From NCBI RefSeq assembly GCF_002335745.1, contig NZ_NIST01000001.1, forward strand, positions 5,419,525 through 5,483,524: DNA of 64,000 nucleotides, in the 5' to 3' direction. This document shows, one piece after another, positions 26,910 to 34,871 of the stretch. Position 1 is the first letter of the stretch. Every line of letters starts with the position of its first letter. The DNA comes from Evansella halocellulosilytica. Lineage in GTDB: Bacteria > Bacillota > Bacilli > Bacillales > Salisediminibacteriaceae. Position numbers and translations under genes: made by a program. The notes under the pieces are model-generated. The model saw only the letters and a program-made list of their open reading frames with translations. It did no database searches and was not told the origin of the DNA.

Positions 26910-27872
26910 ATGGCTATAAATACAAACGTAAAAGTTCAAGGAGAACGGTGGTTTCCTTCAGAACAAACCTTTTCTGATGAAATGAAAAATTTATGGGGCG
27001 ACTGGTATTGTGACTCAGAAGTCGGTAAACTGCATGCTGTTCTCATGCACCGACCCGGTGAAGAGATTGAGGGGATTACCGAAGATAATTTTCAAGATTA
27101 TCGATTCAGAGCTCCAATCAACCCAGTCCGTGCTAGACAACAGCAAGATCTGTTAGCTGATGTTTACAGGGAACACGGTGTTCACGTTCATTACGTAGAA
27201 AACCAGCGTACAGATAGACCGAATGCGATGTTTATGAGAGACCTTTTATTTATGACGCCTGAAGGAGCAATTGTGTGTCGACCTGCCATTCCCGCTCGCC
27301 GTGGGGAAGAAAAGGCAGTCGCCAGTACGTTAGCTTCACTAGGAGTTCCCATCATCAAAACGATTAACGGAGACGGCTACTTTGAAGGAGCAAGTGCGAT
27401 GTGGGTTAACCGTGATACCGTCATTATCGGGACTGGCAGCCGTACGAACGAATCCGGAGCAAATCAAGTCGAAGCAGAGCTTCGTAATATCGGGGTAAAA
27501 AACATTATTCGAACACAAATTCCATACGGATCCATCCACTTAGATGGCTATATGAATATGGTAGATAAAAATAAGCTGCTCATCTTCCCATGGCATGTAA
27601 CGTATGATTGTGCTAAACAGCTAATCGATTTAGGAATTGAATTAATTGAGCTAACAAATATCGAAGAATTGAAGCAAGGAATGAGTATGAACTTCGTTGC
27701 GCTAGAACCGGGGAAAGTGGTTGCTCCTGCAGGCTGTCCTCATACAAAAGCAATACTTGAAGACCATCATATCGAAGTAGTTGAAGTAGAAATGGATGAA
27801 ATTATGAATGGTTGGGGAGCAGTTCATTGTATGACTGCCTTTTTAAAACGGGAAACGGTACCAGGGTGGTAA
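26910..27872 (+). CDS. Guanidine-modifying hydrolase (DDAH / arginine deiminase-like)
   Basis: A 320-residue protein of the amidinotransferase superfamily. Landmarks: MFMRDLLFM (the (F/T)-x-RD segment of arginine deiminases), GYFEGASAM (acidic substrate-binding residue), SIHLDGYMNMV (catalytic His) and GWGAVHCMTAFLKR near the end, with the nucleophilic Cys. It hydrolyses or transfers a guanidino group; relatives are dimethylarginine dimethylaminohydrolase and arginine deiminase. ATG at 26910 after TTGCAGGAGG. The 254 bases before it hold no gene that I recognise. There are no arginine fermentation genes nearby, so the substrate is open. Confidence 0.82.
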   Translation: MAINTNVKVQGERWFPSEQTFSDEMKNLWGDWYCDSEVGKLHAVLMHRPGEEIEGITEDNFQDYRFRAPINPVRARQQQDLLADVYREHGVHVHYVENQRTDRPNAMFMRDLLFMTPEGAIVCRPAIPARRGEEKAVASTLASLGVPIIKTINGDGYFEGASAMWVNRDTVIIGTGSRTNESGANQVEAELRNIGVKNIIRTQIPYGSIHLDGYMNMVDKNKLLIFPWHVTYDCAKQLIDLGIELIELTNIEELKQGMSMNFVALEPGKVVAPAGCPHTKAILEDHHIEVVEVEMDEIMNGWGAVHCMTAFLKRETVPGW

Positions 27873-27883
27873 ACGATTTTAGA

Positions 27884-28967
27884 ACAAAAGCGCAAGCGCC
27901 TTGTCTCTTCCTCTTCTAGTAGAGCTTTGTAGAGTATCCGTCGAGACAGCTCATAGCCTATTCGACGAGGCTTTGTTGGGTGCACACGAGCGACACTCTT
28001 TACCTGCGACGAGTAATCGCAGGAGCAACGAGCGACTCTCCGCTGAATTCTCTCCGAGCTGCTTCGACGCATTCTCTTCTTCGATTACACTTGCAGAGGA
28101 AGAAGCACGTAGTCTACGTCGAGTAATCGCAGCAGCACTGTTTATCTGCGACGAGTAACCGCAGGAGCAGCGAGCGACTCTCTGCTGAATTCTCTCCGAG
28201 CTGCTTCGACGCATTCTCCTCTCCCATAACACTTCCCGCGGACGAAGCACGTAGCCTGCGACGAGTAATCGCAGGAGCAACGAGCGACTCTCCGCTGAAT
28301 TCTCTCCGAGCTGCTTCGACGCATTCTCTTCTTCGATTACACTTGCAGAGGAAGAAGCACGTAGTCTACGACGAGTAATCGCAGGAGCACTGTTTTTCTG
28401 CGACGAGTAACCGCAGGAGCAACGAGCGACTCTCCGCTGAATTCTCTCCGAGCTGCTTCGACGCATTCTCTTCTTCGATTACACTTGCAGAGGAAGAAGC
28501 ACGTAGTCTGCGACGAGTAATCGCAGGAGCACTGTTTTTCTGCGACGAGTAACCGCAGGAGCACTGTTTTTCTGCGACGAGTAATCGCAGGAGCAAGCAC
28601 TGCCTCTTCCTCTTCTAGCATCGCTCTGTGGTTATATCCGTCGAGGCAAATCGAAGCTTATTCGTGATGTAAATGCTCTTTGGGGCTACTGGAAAGAAGA
28701 AGTCCGATCTTAGACTTCAATTGACAGGGCGAAGTGACCTCGAGCGAAGAAATAGCTGTCTCTTCCTCTACTAGCAACGCTCCGAAGCATATCCGTCGAG
28801 ACAACTCGCTAGATCTGATCTTCGGCTAAAACCCCCGCGTCCTGCGGGAACGCCGAAGTCACCACATCCGTGTGGAAGCTCGTGATGTAAACGCTCGTCG
28901 CTGAGCTAGACATAACAACTATTTCGAGAACTTATCCACAAGATCTAAATCTATAGTTCCTAAACGA
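27884..28967. repeat. Composite dispersed repeat, long copy with internal near-tandem units
   Basis: It starts with AAAAGCGCAAGCGCC and holds four copies of a block opening ACGAGCGACTCTC and running through GAGCTGCTTCGACGCATTC, starting at 28027, 28169, 28279 and 28421 (spacing about 142, 110 and 142). About ten hairpin units of the form CTGCGACGAGTAATCGCAGG separate them. The right part has CTTCGGCTAAAACCC pairing with GGGAACGCCGAAG, CCACATCCGTGTGG, and the two blocks shared with 1369-1572. It is richer in G and C than its surroundings. Open frames of up to 171 codons run through it on the minus strand but are made of the repeat unit and have no start signals. Confidence 0.8.
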
Positions 28968-28971
28968 CGAG

Positions 28972-29007
28972 AAAACCGCTGATTGCTAGATTGATCAGCG
29001 GTTTTTT
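28972..29007 (-). terminator. Bidirectional terminator next to the composite repeat
   Basis: AAAACCGCTGAT (28973-28984) pairs with ATCAGCGGTTTT (28994-29005), with T runs on the right for plus-strand transcripts and an A-rich left side for minus-strand ones. It lies 28 bases beyond the stop of the minus-strand gene at 29035 and just right of the repeat end. Confidence 0.75.
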
Positions 29008-29034
29008 CATCATAATACCGAATGCAATCGTACC

Positions 29035-29712
29035 TTATTCTAACCGGTTTCGGATATGATCATAGATATCCTGGATATTCCGTCGTTCACCAAATGCTTC
29101 CGTCACACCGTAAATCGTCTCATCTCCTCTTGCACCATTAATACTATTATCTAAGTCATGAATAATTCTGTGAGCATAACGCATTGCTCTCATATCATTC
29201 GCTTCATCCCAATGGGCAAGATCATATAAAGTAACTAGGTTGCGAATATCGTGTAATGCCCTTGATTCTGCGAGCATTTCGTTCTCAAGCTCGTACGTCA
29301 ACTCTCTGAACAATTCAATATTAAAGCTCGAATCTCCACTTCTATGACTCTCCCAGTTGATCGCCTCCAATGCTCCCCATCCGGTTAAATCATTAAATTT
29401 ATCATGCAAGACCATAATAATTTCATTTGCTTTTTCTTCTTGACCGCTTTGATAATTAATTGCTTCTTCATGATCACTAAATGAGAGAATCACTTCCCGA
29501 TCCGGCCCCATTGAAAGTGTTTCGATTTCTGGATCTTCCTTGTTATCTACTTCTTCCTCTTGCAATTGTTCATCTGTCTCATTACCATTTTCGTCAACTT
29601 CTATTTCTTCGCCCATGCTACCTGTCTCTCCAATACTATCGCCGCTCATCGATAGAAACCACCCTACACCGATCATAACGACGATGAGACAGCTATATAT
29701 AATCACCTTCAA
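29035..29712 (-). CDS. Membrane-anchored hypothetical protein, 225 aa
   Basis: I do not recognise this protein. It has one N-terminal membrane helix (about residues 3-21), then a very acidic linker (about 25-65, mostly Glu, Asp and Asn), then a helical, charged domain (70-225) predicted outside the cell. The helix has no lipobox cysteine. ATG at 29712 lies next to GGGGAGTGATA. The acidic linker matches that of lipoproteins in this window, so it is native to this genome. It is transcribed away from the sigma factor region and ends at a strong terminator. Confidence 0.7.
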   Translation of the reverse strand: MKVIIYSCLIVVMIGVGWFLSMSGDSIGETGSMGEEIEVDENGNETDEQLQEEEVDNKEDPEIETLSMGPDREVILSFSDHEEAINYQSGQEEKANEIIMVLHDKFNDLTGWGALEAINWESHRSGDSSFNIELFRELTYELENEMLAESRALHDIRNLVTLYDLAHWDEANDMRAMRYAHRIIHDLDNSINGARGDETIYGVTEAFGERRNIQDIYDHIRNRLE

Positions 29713-30058
29713 ACGATATCACTCCCCAAAATCTAATTAAATCTTGCTGTATTATCGTTCTAGTTTTTTACTTGCTTTATACAAATCTCATTCTTTTTAT
29801 TCCACAAAAACAGCTAAAATACCTTTTCTTAACGGTATGGATCTTTCGATAATTCTCCCTATAAATTTCGAAACTCGCACGATTTCCTGCTTGTCTAGAT
29901 GGTTAAGTGCACTTCGGAGGTCGACACGATCCACCATCATTGAAAAAAAGGGTGATTTTTTATTCTTTATGTAGAATTATCTGTTGATTTTTTATAGTAA
30001 ACAGGATAAAATCGTTATAATCGAGTTCTTAATAACGAACAAATGGAGGTGTAGGAGA

Positions 30059-30256
30059 TTGGGTGCATTAGTTCTAAGTTGCCATTTAGAGGAACGACTT
30101 GATCTGTTAATTGAGAAAGAAAAAGCATTACTTCACGAAATATCAGAATTAAAAAAAGAGGAAGAAGAGATCCAAACTTTATTTAGTGAAAGAATCTTAG
30201 AATTAGAATACAAGAATATCATTCTTAAGAGGAACTTAGCTATGTTTGATAATTAA
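30059..30256 (+). CDS. Small coiled-coil protein, 65 aa
   Basis: The start is taken as TTG at 30059 (read MGALVLSCHLEERLD) because AATGGAGGTG lies just upstream; the frame continues to 29984 without a site. From about residue 10 to the end it is one amphipathic helix of Leu, Glu and Lys (EERLDLLIEKEKALLHEISE and onwards), a likely coiled coil. I cannot name a family. It is convergent with the sigma-factor gene, 19 bases from its stop; a small binding partner is possible but not shown. Confidence 0.5.
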   Translation: MGALVLSCHLEERLDLLIEKEKALLHEISELKKEEEEIQTLFSERILELEYKNIILKRNLAMFDN

Positions 30257-30275
30257 ATTCACTAGGTTTAGTCAA

Positions 30276-30782
30276 CTATTCTTCCTCAACCATTTTCTTC
30301 AGTTTGATTAACGCTTGTTTTCTCCAATATTTTACGGTTGTCATCTGGACACCGTATTTTTCTGAGATTTCCTTCGGTTTGAGTCCATAGAGGAGTGCTT
30401 CTCGTGCCCAGATTCGTTCCCGCTCCGTCAATCTCGAGCGTTCAAGCCAGTCTTTAAACGCGATTTGGCGCTCATCGATACCTGGAACTGAATCCGTCAC
30501 ATTCACTATCTCTGCTTGTTCAGTTGGCAAATGTCGATCTTGCCATTTCTTTCTTCTTGTAATCTCACTTTTCATTCGCCCATACACATAACTCTTAGCG
30601 TAAGCTGCGAAAACACCTTGTTTCGGATCGAATTTTGACCACGCTTCGAATAATGCGATCCGACCTATTTGTTCAAATTCCTCACGATCACGATTTAAAT
30701 TCCACTTTCGAATGATTGAGTTGACAAGTGGCATGTACGCCTTGCAAATGTTCTCAAATTCAATTTCTTTTAAATGATCCAA
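30276..30782 (-). CDS. Sigma-70-family RNA polymerase sigma factor, short type
   Basis: A 168-residue sigma factor with only regions 2 and 4. Region 2 covers about residues 5-75 (YMPLVNSIIRKWNL, EEFEQIGRIALFEAWSKFD, and the promoter-melting segment FAAYAKSYVYGRMK). Region 4 covers about 110-165, with a helix-turn-helix as GLKPKEISEKYGVQMTTVKYW. The start is TTG at 30782 after GGAGAGATCCCC. It is not linked to an obvious anti-sigma gene. A GC-rich palindrome (GGAAGCGCGCTTCC, 30800-30813) lies at the edge of its leader and may be an operator or part of its promoter. Confidence 0.83.
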   Translation of the reverse strand: MDHLKEIEFENICKAYMPLVNSIIRKWNLNRDREEFEQIGRIALFEAWSKFDPKQGVFAAYAKSYVYGRMKSEITRRKKWQDRHLPTEQAEIVNVTDSVPGIDERQIAFKDWLERSRLTERERIWAREALLYGLKPKEISEKYGVQMTTVKYWRKQALIKLKKMVEEE

Positions 30783-30856
30783 GGGGATCTCTCCAACTTG
30801 GAAGCGCGCTTCCGCTTATTCCGCGGTAATCCAACTGTAGCGCACGTAAAAAGGAG

Positions 30857-30918
30857 AGACGAATCGCTTTGATTCAAACTTCAGCAACGTAAACGTAAGC
30901 AAAATTGAAGTTTCGTCT
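30857..30918. promoter_or_regulatory. Branched inverted repeat upstream of the sigma gene
   Basis: AGACGA (30857-30862) pairs with TCGTCT (30913-30918), AAACTTCA (30876-30883) with TGAAGTTT (30906-30913 region), and GAATC with GATTC around GCTTT forms a side hairpin. ACGTAAACGT sits in the central loop. Compared with the flanks this is unusually structured. It could be a folded RNA leader or a repeat remnant. The 30783-31030 gap holds no gene. Confidence 0.4.
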
Positions 30919-30990
30919 AGGTGAAAATTTAATTTTTATCAGTTACACGGGTAGAAATGTTTATGTTTCGATAAAGAAAGCTATATGCAT

Positions 30991-31025
30991 AAACCACTAA
31001 GCCTTTCAGCAGCTTAGTGGTTTTT
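30991..31025. terminator. Terminator at the end of the transketolase-PTS operon
   Basis: AAACCACTAAGC (30991-31002) and GCTTAGTGGTTT (31012-31023) are exact inverses around a 9-base loop. The T run is on the right, so it is strongest for plus-strand transcripts; on the minus strand the stem ends in GGTTTATG. The palindromic repeat at 31024 touches it. Confidence 0.65.
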
Positions 31026-31054
31026 CGACATTATTCGGGAAGTGACTGGCACTT
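31024..31054 (+). repeat. RAYT-associated palindromic repeat, copy 1
   Basis: TTCGACA, TTA, TTCGGGAAGTG, ACTGGCACTT. It overlaps the 3' end of the transketolase C-terminal-subunit gene, whose last codons and stop lie within it. Confidence 0.85.
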
Positions 31055-31969
31055 AGCAATTAACTTTTCAACGGTGAGTCCGTGGTAGTCAAGGAGGTCA
31101 TGGTCTTTTCCACATTGACTATACTCATGCTCAACACCTATTCGTGTCAGTCGAACTGGAAAGGTGGATGAGGTAACTTCATTGACGAGGCTGCCAAAGC
31201 CATTTGTGACGAAATGCTCCTCAACCGTTATAAAGTGTTCATGCGTTTTTGCAAGATCCATAATCATCTCCTTATCAAGCGGCTTTACTGTTGGAAAATG
31301 AACATGTGTGATCTCAATATTTTGCTTCTTTAACTGTTGAACAGCTTGATACACCCTTGAGCTCATCGCCCCTGTAGATAAACAAGCAATCTTTTTCCCT
31401 CTATTCAGCAGTAGGCTTTTTCCAATCGTAAACTCTCTGTCAGTTCCAGAGATCAGATTCAATGTTTCATCCCTTGACAACCTCAAATACACGGGGCCAT
31501 TATATGACTGCATAGCTACCATCGCTTTACGAGCTTCCCTAGCATCCCCTGGAGACAAAACTACCATATTCGGGAGGGTTGCCATTAAGGCGATATCTTC
31601 TAACGAGTGATGGGTTTTACCGGTATTACTTGTCAGCAAACCACTATAAGCTCCTACAAGCTTTACATTCATTGACGGCTGGTCTACACTGACGACAATT
31701 TGGTCATACGCTCTCCGGGTAATAAATGCCCCAAAACTACAAACCCAAGGGATCAATCCACAAGTAGACAGACCTGCTGCAACACCAACCATATTTTGCT
31801 CTGCAATTCCCATTTGTAAAAAATGATCAGGATTCGCTTTTTCAACATGTGCTAAGCGCGTTGAATTACCTAAGTCACCATCTAAAACAACAGTCTGCTT
31901 ATCCTTTAATGTCATTTCAGTTAACGTATCGCCAAATACATTTCGCATACTTTTTGGTTCAACTGTCAC
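31031..31969 (-). CDS. Transketolase C-terminal subunit (split transketolase)
   Basis: A 312-residue protein with the pyrimidine-binding domain of transketolase (GDLGNSTRLAHVEK and the MGIAEQNMVGVAAGLS segment with the catalytic Glu that activates thiamine diphosphate), followed by the C-terminal domain (about 190-305). It works with the N-terminal subunit, which it overlaps by 4 bases. The last residues CQSLPE and the stop are encoded by a palindromic repeat, so the natural C-terminus may have been altered by repeat insertion. Split transketolases next to an ascorbate-type PTS are known in sugar catabolic operons; one such pair cleaves apulose 4-phosphate (AptAB). Confidence 0.9.
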   Translation of the reverse strand: MTVEPKSMRNVFGDTLTEMTLKDKQTVVLDGDLGNSTRLAHVEKANPDHFLQMGIAEQNMVGVAAGLSTCGLIPWVCSFGAFITRRAYDQIVVSVDQPSMNVKLVGAYSGLLTSNTGKTHHSLEDIALMATLPNMVVLSPGDAREARKAMVAMQSYNGPVYLRLSRDETLNLISGTDREFTIGKSLLLNRGKKIACLSTGAMSSRVYQAVQQLKKQNIEITHVHFPTVKPLDKEMIMDLAKTHEHFITVEEHFVTNGFGSLVNEVTSSTFPVRLTRIGVEHEYSQCGKDHDLLDYHGLTVEKLIAKCQSLPE

Positions 31970-32805
31970 CTTGTTTCCCTCCTTCCTAGCTCATCCATCG
32001 CTCGTTCAAACTCTTCATCAGTCGGAACTTTCGAATGCCAATTAAAATCCCCTTCCATAAAGCTGACCCCCTTGCCCTTTACTGTATTAGCAATGATCGC
32101 TATCGGTCGTTCGACTTGATTATTTTTTGCAGAATCAAGCGATGAGACGATTTCCTTCATGCTATGTCCATCTATACTGATTGCCTTCCATCCAAAAGCT
32201 TTCCATTTTTCAACATGGTTGTATTCTGGTCTTTCCCTCGATAATGCACTTTCTTCTCTCCAGCCATATTGCTGAAGTCCGTTATTATCTACGATCACAA
32301 TCAAGTTATTTAGGCGATATCTGCTTGCAACGTGTGCTGCTTCCCACACTTGACCTTCTTGGGATTCTCCATCACCGATCATAACAAACGTTCGGAAATC
32401 AGCTTTTTTTAACTTTGCAGCTAATGCCATTCCAACACCGGCAGAAATGCCTTGTCCTAACGATCCTGTCGACATATCAATACCTGGAAGCTTCGTCATA
32501 TCCGGGTGAGCTTGCAGTCGGGAATGGAGCTGATCAAAAGTAAATAATTCTTCATATGAAAAATATCCTTTAAGGGCTAGTGTTACATAAAGAGCAATTC
32601 CGGAGTGACCTTTGGATAATATAAAGCGATCACGTTCCTCCCAATTAGGCTCACTTGGACGGACATCCATCACATGAAAATAAAGGGCAGCTAATAAATC
32701 AGCTGCCGATAGTGGTCCTCCAACATGTCCTTGTTGCTTCGTATAAACGACTTCGATTACACCTTCACGTATATGATCTGCTTGTTGCTTGAGCTGTTCT
32801 ACCAT
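31966..32805 (-). CDS. Transketolase N-terminal subunit (split transketolase)
   Basis: A 279-residue protein with the diphosphate-binding half of transketolase. HVGGPLSAADLLAALYF is the family opening, DRFILSKGHSGIALY follows, and GDGESQEGQVWEAAHVA with VDNNGLQ is the GDG-x(~27)-NN motif that holds the metal and thiamine diphosphate. It carries two-carbon ketol units from a ketose phosphate together with the C-terminal subunit. It lies 16 bases after the PTS membrane subunit gene, so the PTS product is its likely substrate. Confidence 0.92.
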   Translation of the reverse strand: MVEQLKQQADHIREGVIEVVYTKQQGHVGGPLSAADLLAALYFHVMDVRPSEPNWEERDRFILSKGHSGIALYVTLALKGYFSYEELFTFDQLHSRLQAHPDMTKLPGIDMSTGSLGQGISAGVGMALAAKLKKADFRTFVMIGDGESQEGQVWEAAHVASRYRLNNLIVIVDNNGLQQYGWREESALSRERPEYNHVEKWKAFGWKAISIDGHSMKEIVSSLDSAKNNQVERPIAIIANTVKGKGVSFMEGDFNWHSKVPTDEEFERAMDELGRRETR

Positions 32806-32821
32806 CAGGGTTCCTCCTCTA

Positions 32822-34087
32822 TTAGCTAAACAAATTTGCTAACAAACCGATTAAAATACCAATGATGCCAAAGTCAGAATCGCCAAAAGTCGTATTTTCA
32901 AAACCTAAATTTCCGAGTACCGGTAATAAAAATGCTGGTATAAAGCTAATAAGCACTCCATTCGTAAAGCCGCCTACCGCTGCCCCGATTCTCCCGCCAG
33001 CTGCATTACCGAATACACCTGCACCAGCTCCTGTAAAGAAGTGTGGGACAAGTCCTGGGATAATAAGAGCTAAACTAAATATTCCTAAGAAAAACATGCT
33101 TATAAGTCCACCAACGAAGCTGCAGAGGAAGCCAATTAGAACGGCTGTCGGTGCATAAGGATAAATAACAGGAACATCCAAGGCCGGTTTTGCCCCTGGA
33201 ACAAGCTTTTCAGCAATACCACGGAATGCCGGGACGATTTCTGCTAAAATCATCCGTACACCAACCATGATAATGCTAAACCCTGCAGCAAATGTTATCC
33301 CTTGCATGATTCCAAACATGATGAAATTTTGTTCTCCAGCATACGTTGAAACGACATCTGGTCCGGCAACCAACACTAGAATGACGAACATCACGATCAT
33401 TGTTAACGCTGTAGCCAATAACGAATCTCTTAAAAAGGACCACCGTTCCGGAATTTTAATATCTTCCGTTGATTTTTTGTCATCACCGACAGCTTTACCT
33501 ACTAAACCAGCTGAGACGTAACCGATTGTTCCAAAGTGCCCCATTGCAATATCGTTTCCACCTGTAATTTTACGCATAAACGGTTGAGCGAGAGCTGGCA
33601 TCAATACCATGACAAAGCCGAGAATAAGAGAACCGACGATGACTAAAGGTGCTCCTGTCATCCCTGCCGTTCCAAGGACAGCAGATAAAAGTGCTGCCAT
33701 GAAAAATGTATGATGGCCTGTAAGGAAAATATATTTTAATGGTGTAAACCTAGCAAATAAGATATTTGCAACAAAGCCAAATCCCATAATTAATGCCGTT
33801 TCTGCTCCTAACGTTTGTTGGGCTAAGGCAACAATAGCTTCGTTATTTGGGATAACGCCTTGAACTTCAAACCTATCAAATATAATGCCTCCTAGTGAAT
33901 CGAGTGAGCCTATAATAACGGTCGCTCCAGCTCCTAAAATGACAAATCCAATTATACTTTTAGAAGTACCTGAAAATACTTTTGCAAACTTGGCACGCTG
34001 CAGAATTAACCCGATCATGACGATTAGACCGACTAACACTTCTGGTAAACTAAGAATTTCATTCATCAAAAACTCGAACAATTCCAT
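32822..34087 (-). CDS. PTS EIIC membrane subunit, ascorbate (UlaA/SgaT) type
   Basis: A 421-residue protein with about 11 helices, of the UlaA/SgaT group. Conserved segments: GFVILGAGATVIIGSLDSLG near residue 45, MGFGFVANILFARFTP, and near the end GAGAGVFGNAAGGRIGAA. It transports a sugar or sugar acid while the EIIB subunit phosphorylates it. ATG at 34087; 20 bases after the EIIB gene. UlaA relatives move L-ascorbate, but group members linked to split transketolase serve other pentose-like substrates. Confidence 0.92.
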   Translation of the reverse strand: MELFEFLMNEILSLPEVLVGLIVMIGLILQRAKFAKVFSGTSKSIIGFVILGAGATVIIGSLDSLGGIIFDRFEVQGVIPNNEAIVALAQQTLGAETALIMGFGFVANILFARFTPLKYIFLTGHHTFFMAALLSAVLGTAGMTGAPLVIVGSLILGFVMVLMPALAQPFMRKITGGNDIAMGHFGTIGYVSAGLVGKAVGDDKKSTEDIKIPERWSFLRDSLLATALTMIVMFVILVLVAGPDVVSTYAGEQNFIMFGIMQGITFAAGFSIIMVGVRMILAEIVPAFRGIAEKLVPGAKPALDVPVIYPYAPTAVLIGFLCSFVGGLISMFFLGIFSLALIIPGLVPHFFTGAGAGVFGNAAGGRIGAAVGGFTNGVLISFIPAFLLPVLGNLGFENTTFGDSDFGIIGILIGLLANLFS

Positions 34088-34107
34088 TTTTGATCACTCC
34101 CTTAGTT

Positions 34108-34383
34108 TTATTTTTGAGCGTTTAAGTACTCATCAATTGCTTTTTCCACTTCCCCTTCACTCGCCACATTTATAATCGCCTTCACAACAGCAGTGCCGCC
34201 CGACAATTGAGAAGCAAACTCATTATTCGTTAAAATTAGATCTGCTTTCATACCTGATGCTGTCCCAATATCTGCGGCTTCAACCTCTGCTTGAATCCCT
34301 TTCTTTTCGATGACCCGATCCGCAGTCATTTTTAACATAAGACTTGAACCAAACCCCATCCCACATACAGCTAATATTTTCAT
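34108..34383 (-). CDS. PTS EIIB subunit, ascorbate (UlaB/SgaB) type
   Basis: A 91-residue EIIB of the lactose/ascorbate group. The phosphorylated cysteine is Cys7 in AVCGMGFGSSLML, a P-loop-like start typical of SgaB. It accepts phosphate from the EIIA protein encoded just upstream and passes it to the sugar in EIIC. ATG at 34383 after GAGGAGA. Confidence 0.92.
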   Translation of the reverse strand: MKILAVCGMGFGSSLMLKMTADRVIEKKGIQAEVEAADIGTASGMKADLILTNNEFASQLSGGTAVVKAIINVASEGEVEKAIDEYLNAQK

Positions 34384-34395
34384 TGAATCTCCTCC

Positions 34396-34845
34396 TCAAA
34401 AGTAATAGGGTGCGAACAATTGTAGTAACTCATTTTTACCATCAGCACTTGCAACGGTTGTCATCAGATCTTTATTTTCAATCCATGAAGATATCGTTTT
34501 TAATAGACTTAGATGAGTTTCTGAGGTTGTTGCAGCTAAACAAATAAATATTTGTGCATGGTATTCTTGCTTTTTTTTAAATTGAACTGGTGTCTCAAAA
34601 ACTGTCAGTGACACCCCCGCCTCTTTAACACCGGATTCCGGACGTGAATGCGGAAGTGCAACATTCGGTGCAATTAAAATATATGGTCCTAACTCCATTA
34701 CATTTTCAATCATAGAATCTATATAGTTGTTCATAATTCGATTTTGTTCAAGAAGTGGCTGAGTACTTTTTCTTATCGCATCTTGCCAATGATAGGTATC
34801 GCCCACCCATTGTATAAATTGTTCGTTGAAAATTCGGTTGTTCAT
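34396..34845 (-). CDS. PTS EIIA subunit, mannitol/fructose-ascorbate type
   Basis: A 149-residue PTS_EIIA_2 domain. The phosphorylated His is in NVALPHSRPESG near residue 65, with the usual ALPHxR context. It carries phosphate from HPr to the EIIB subunit, whose gene follows 12 bases later. ATG at 34845 after GAGAGGTG. Confidence 0.92.
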   Translation of the reverse strand: MNNRIFNEQFIQWVGDTYHWQDAIRKSTQPLLEQNRIMNNYIDSMIENVMELGPYILIAPNVALPHSRPESGVKEAGVSLTVFETPVQFKKKQEYHAQIFICLAATTSETHLSLLKTISSWIENKDLMTTVASADGKNELLQLFAPYYF

Positions 34846-34871
34846 CCATTTTCACCTCTCGACAACAAAAA

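Noticed and set aside
27951-28621. Long minus-strand open frames (up to 171 codons) within the composite repeat
   Set aside because: They are translations of the repeat unit, open in several frames at once, with no ribosome binding sites and no relation to known proteins.
27884-28967. CRISPR-like array of regularly repeated units
   Set aside because: Repeats are spaced irregularly (about 142, 110 and 142), the segments between them are themselves repeated instead of unique, and there are no cas genes nearby.
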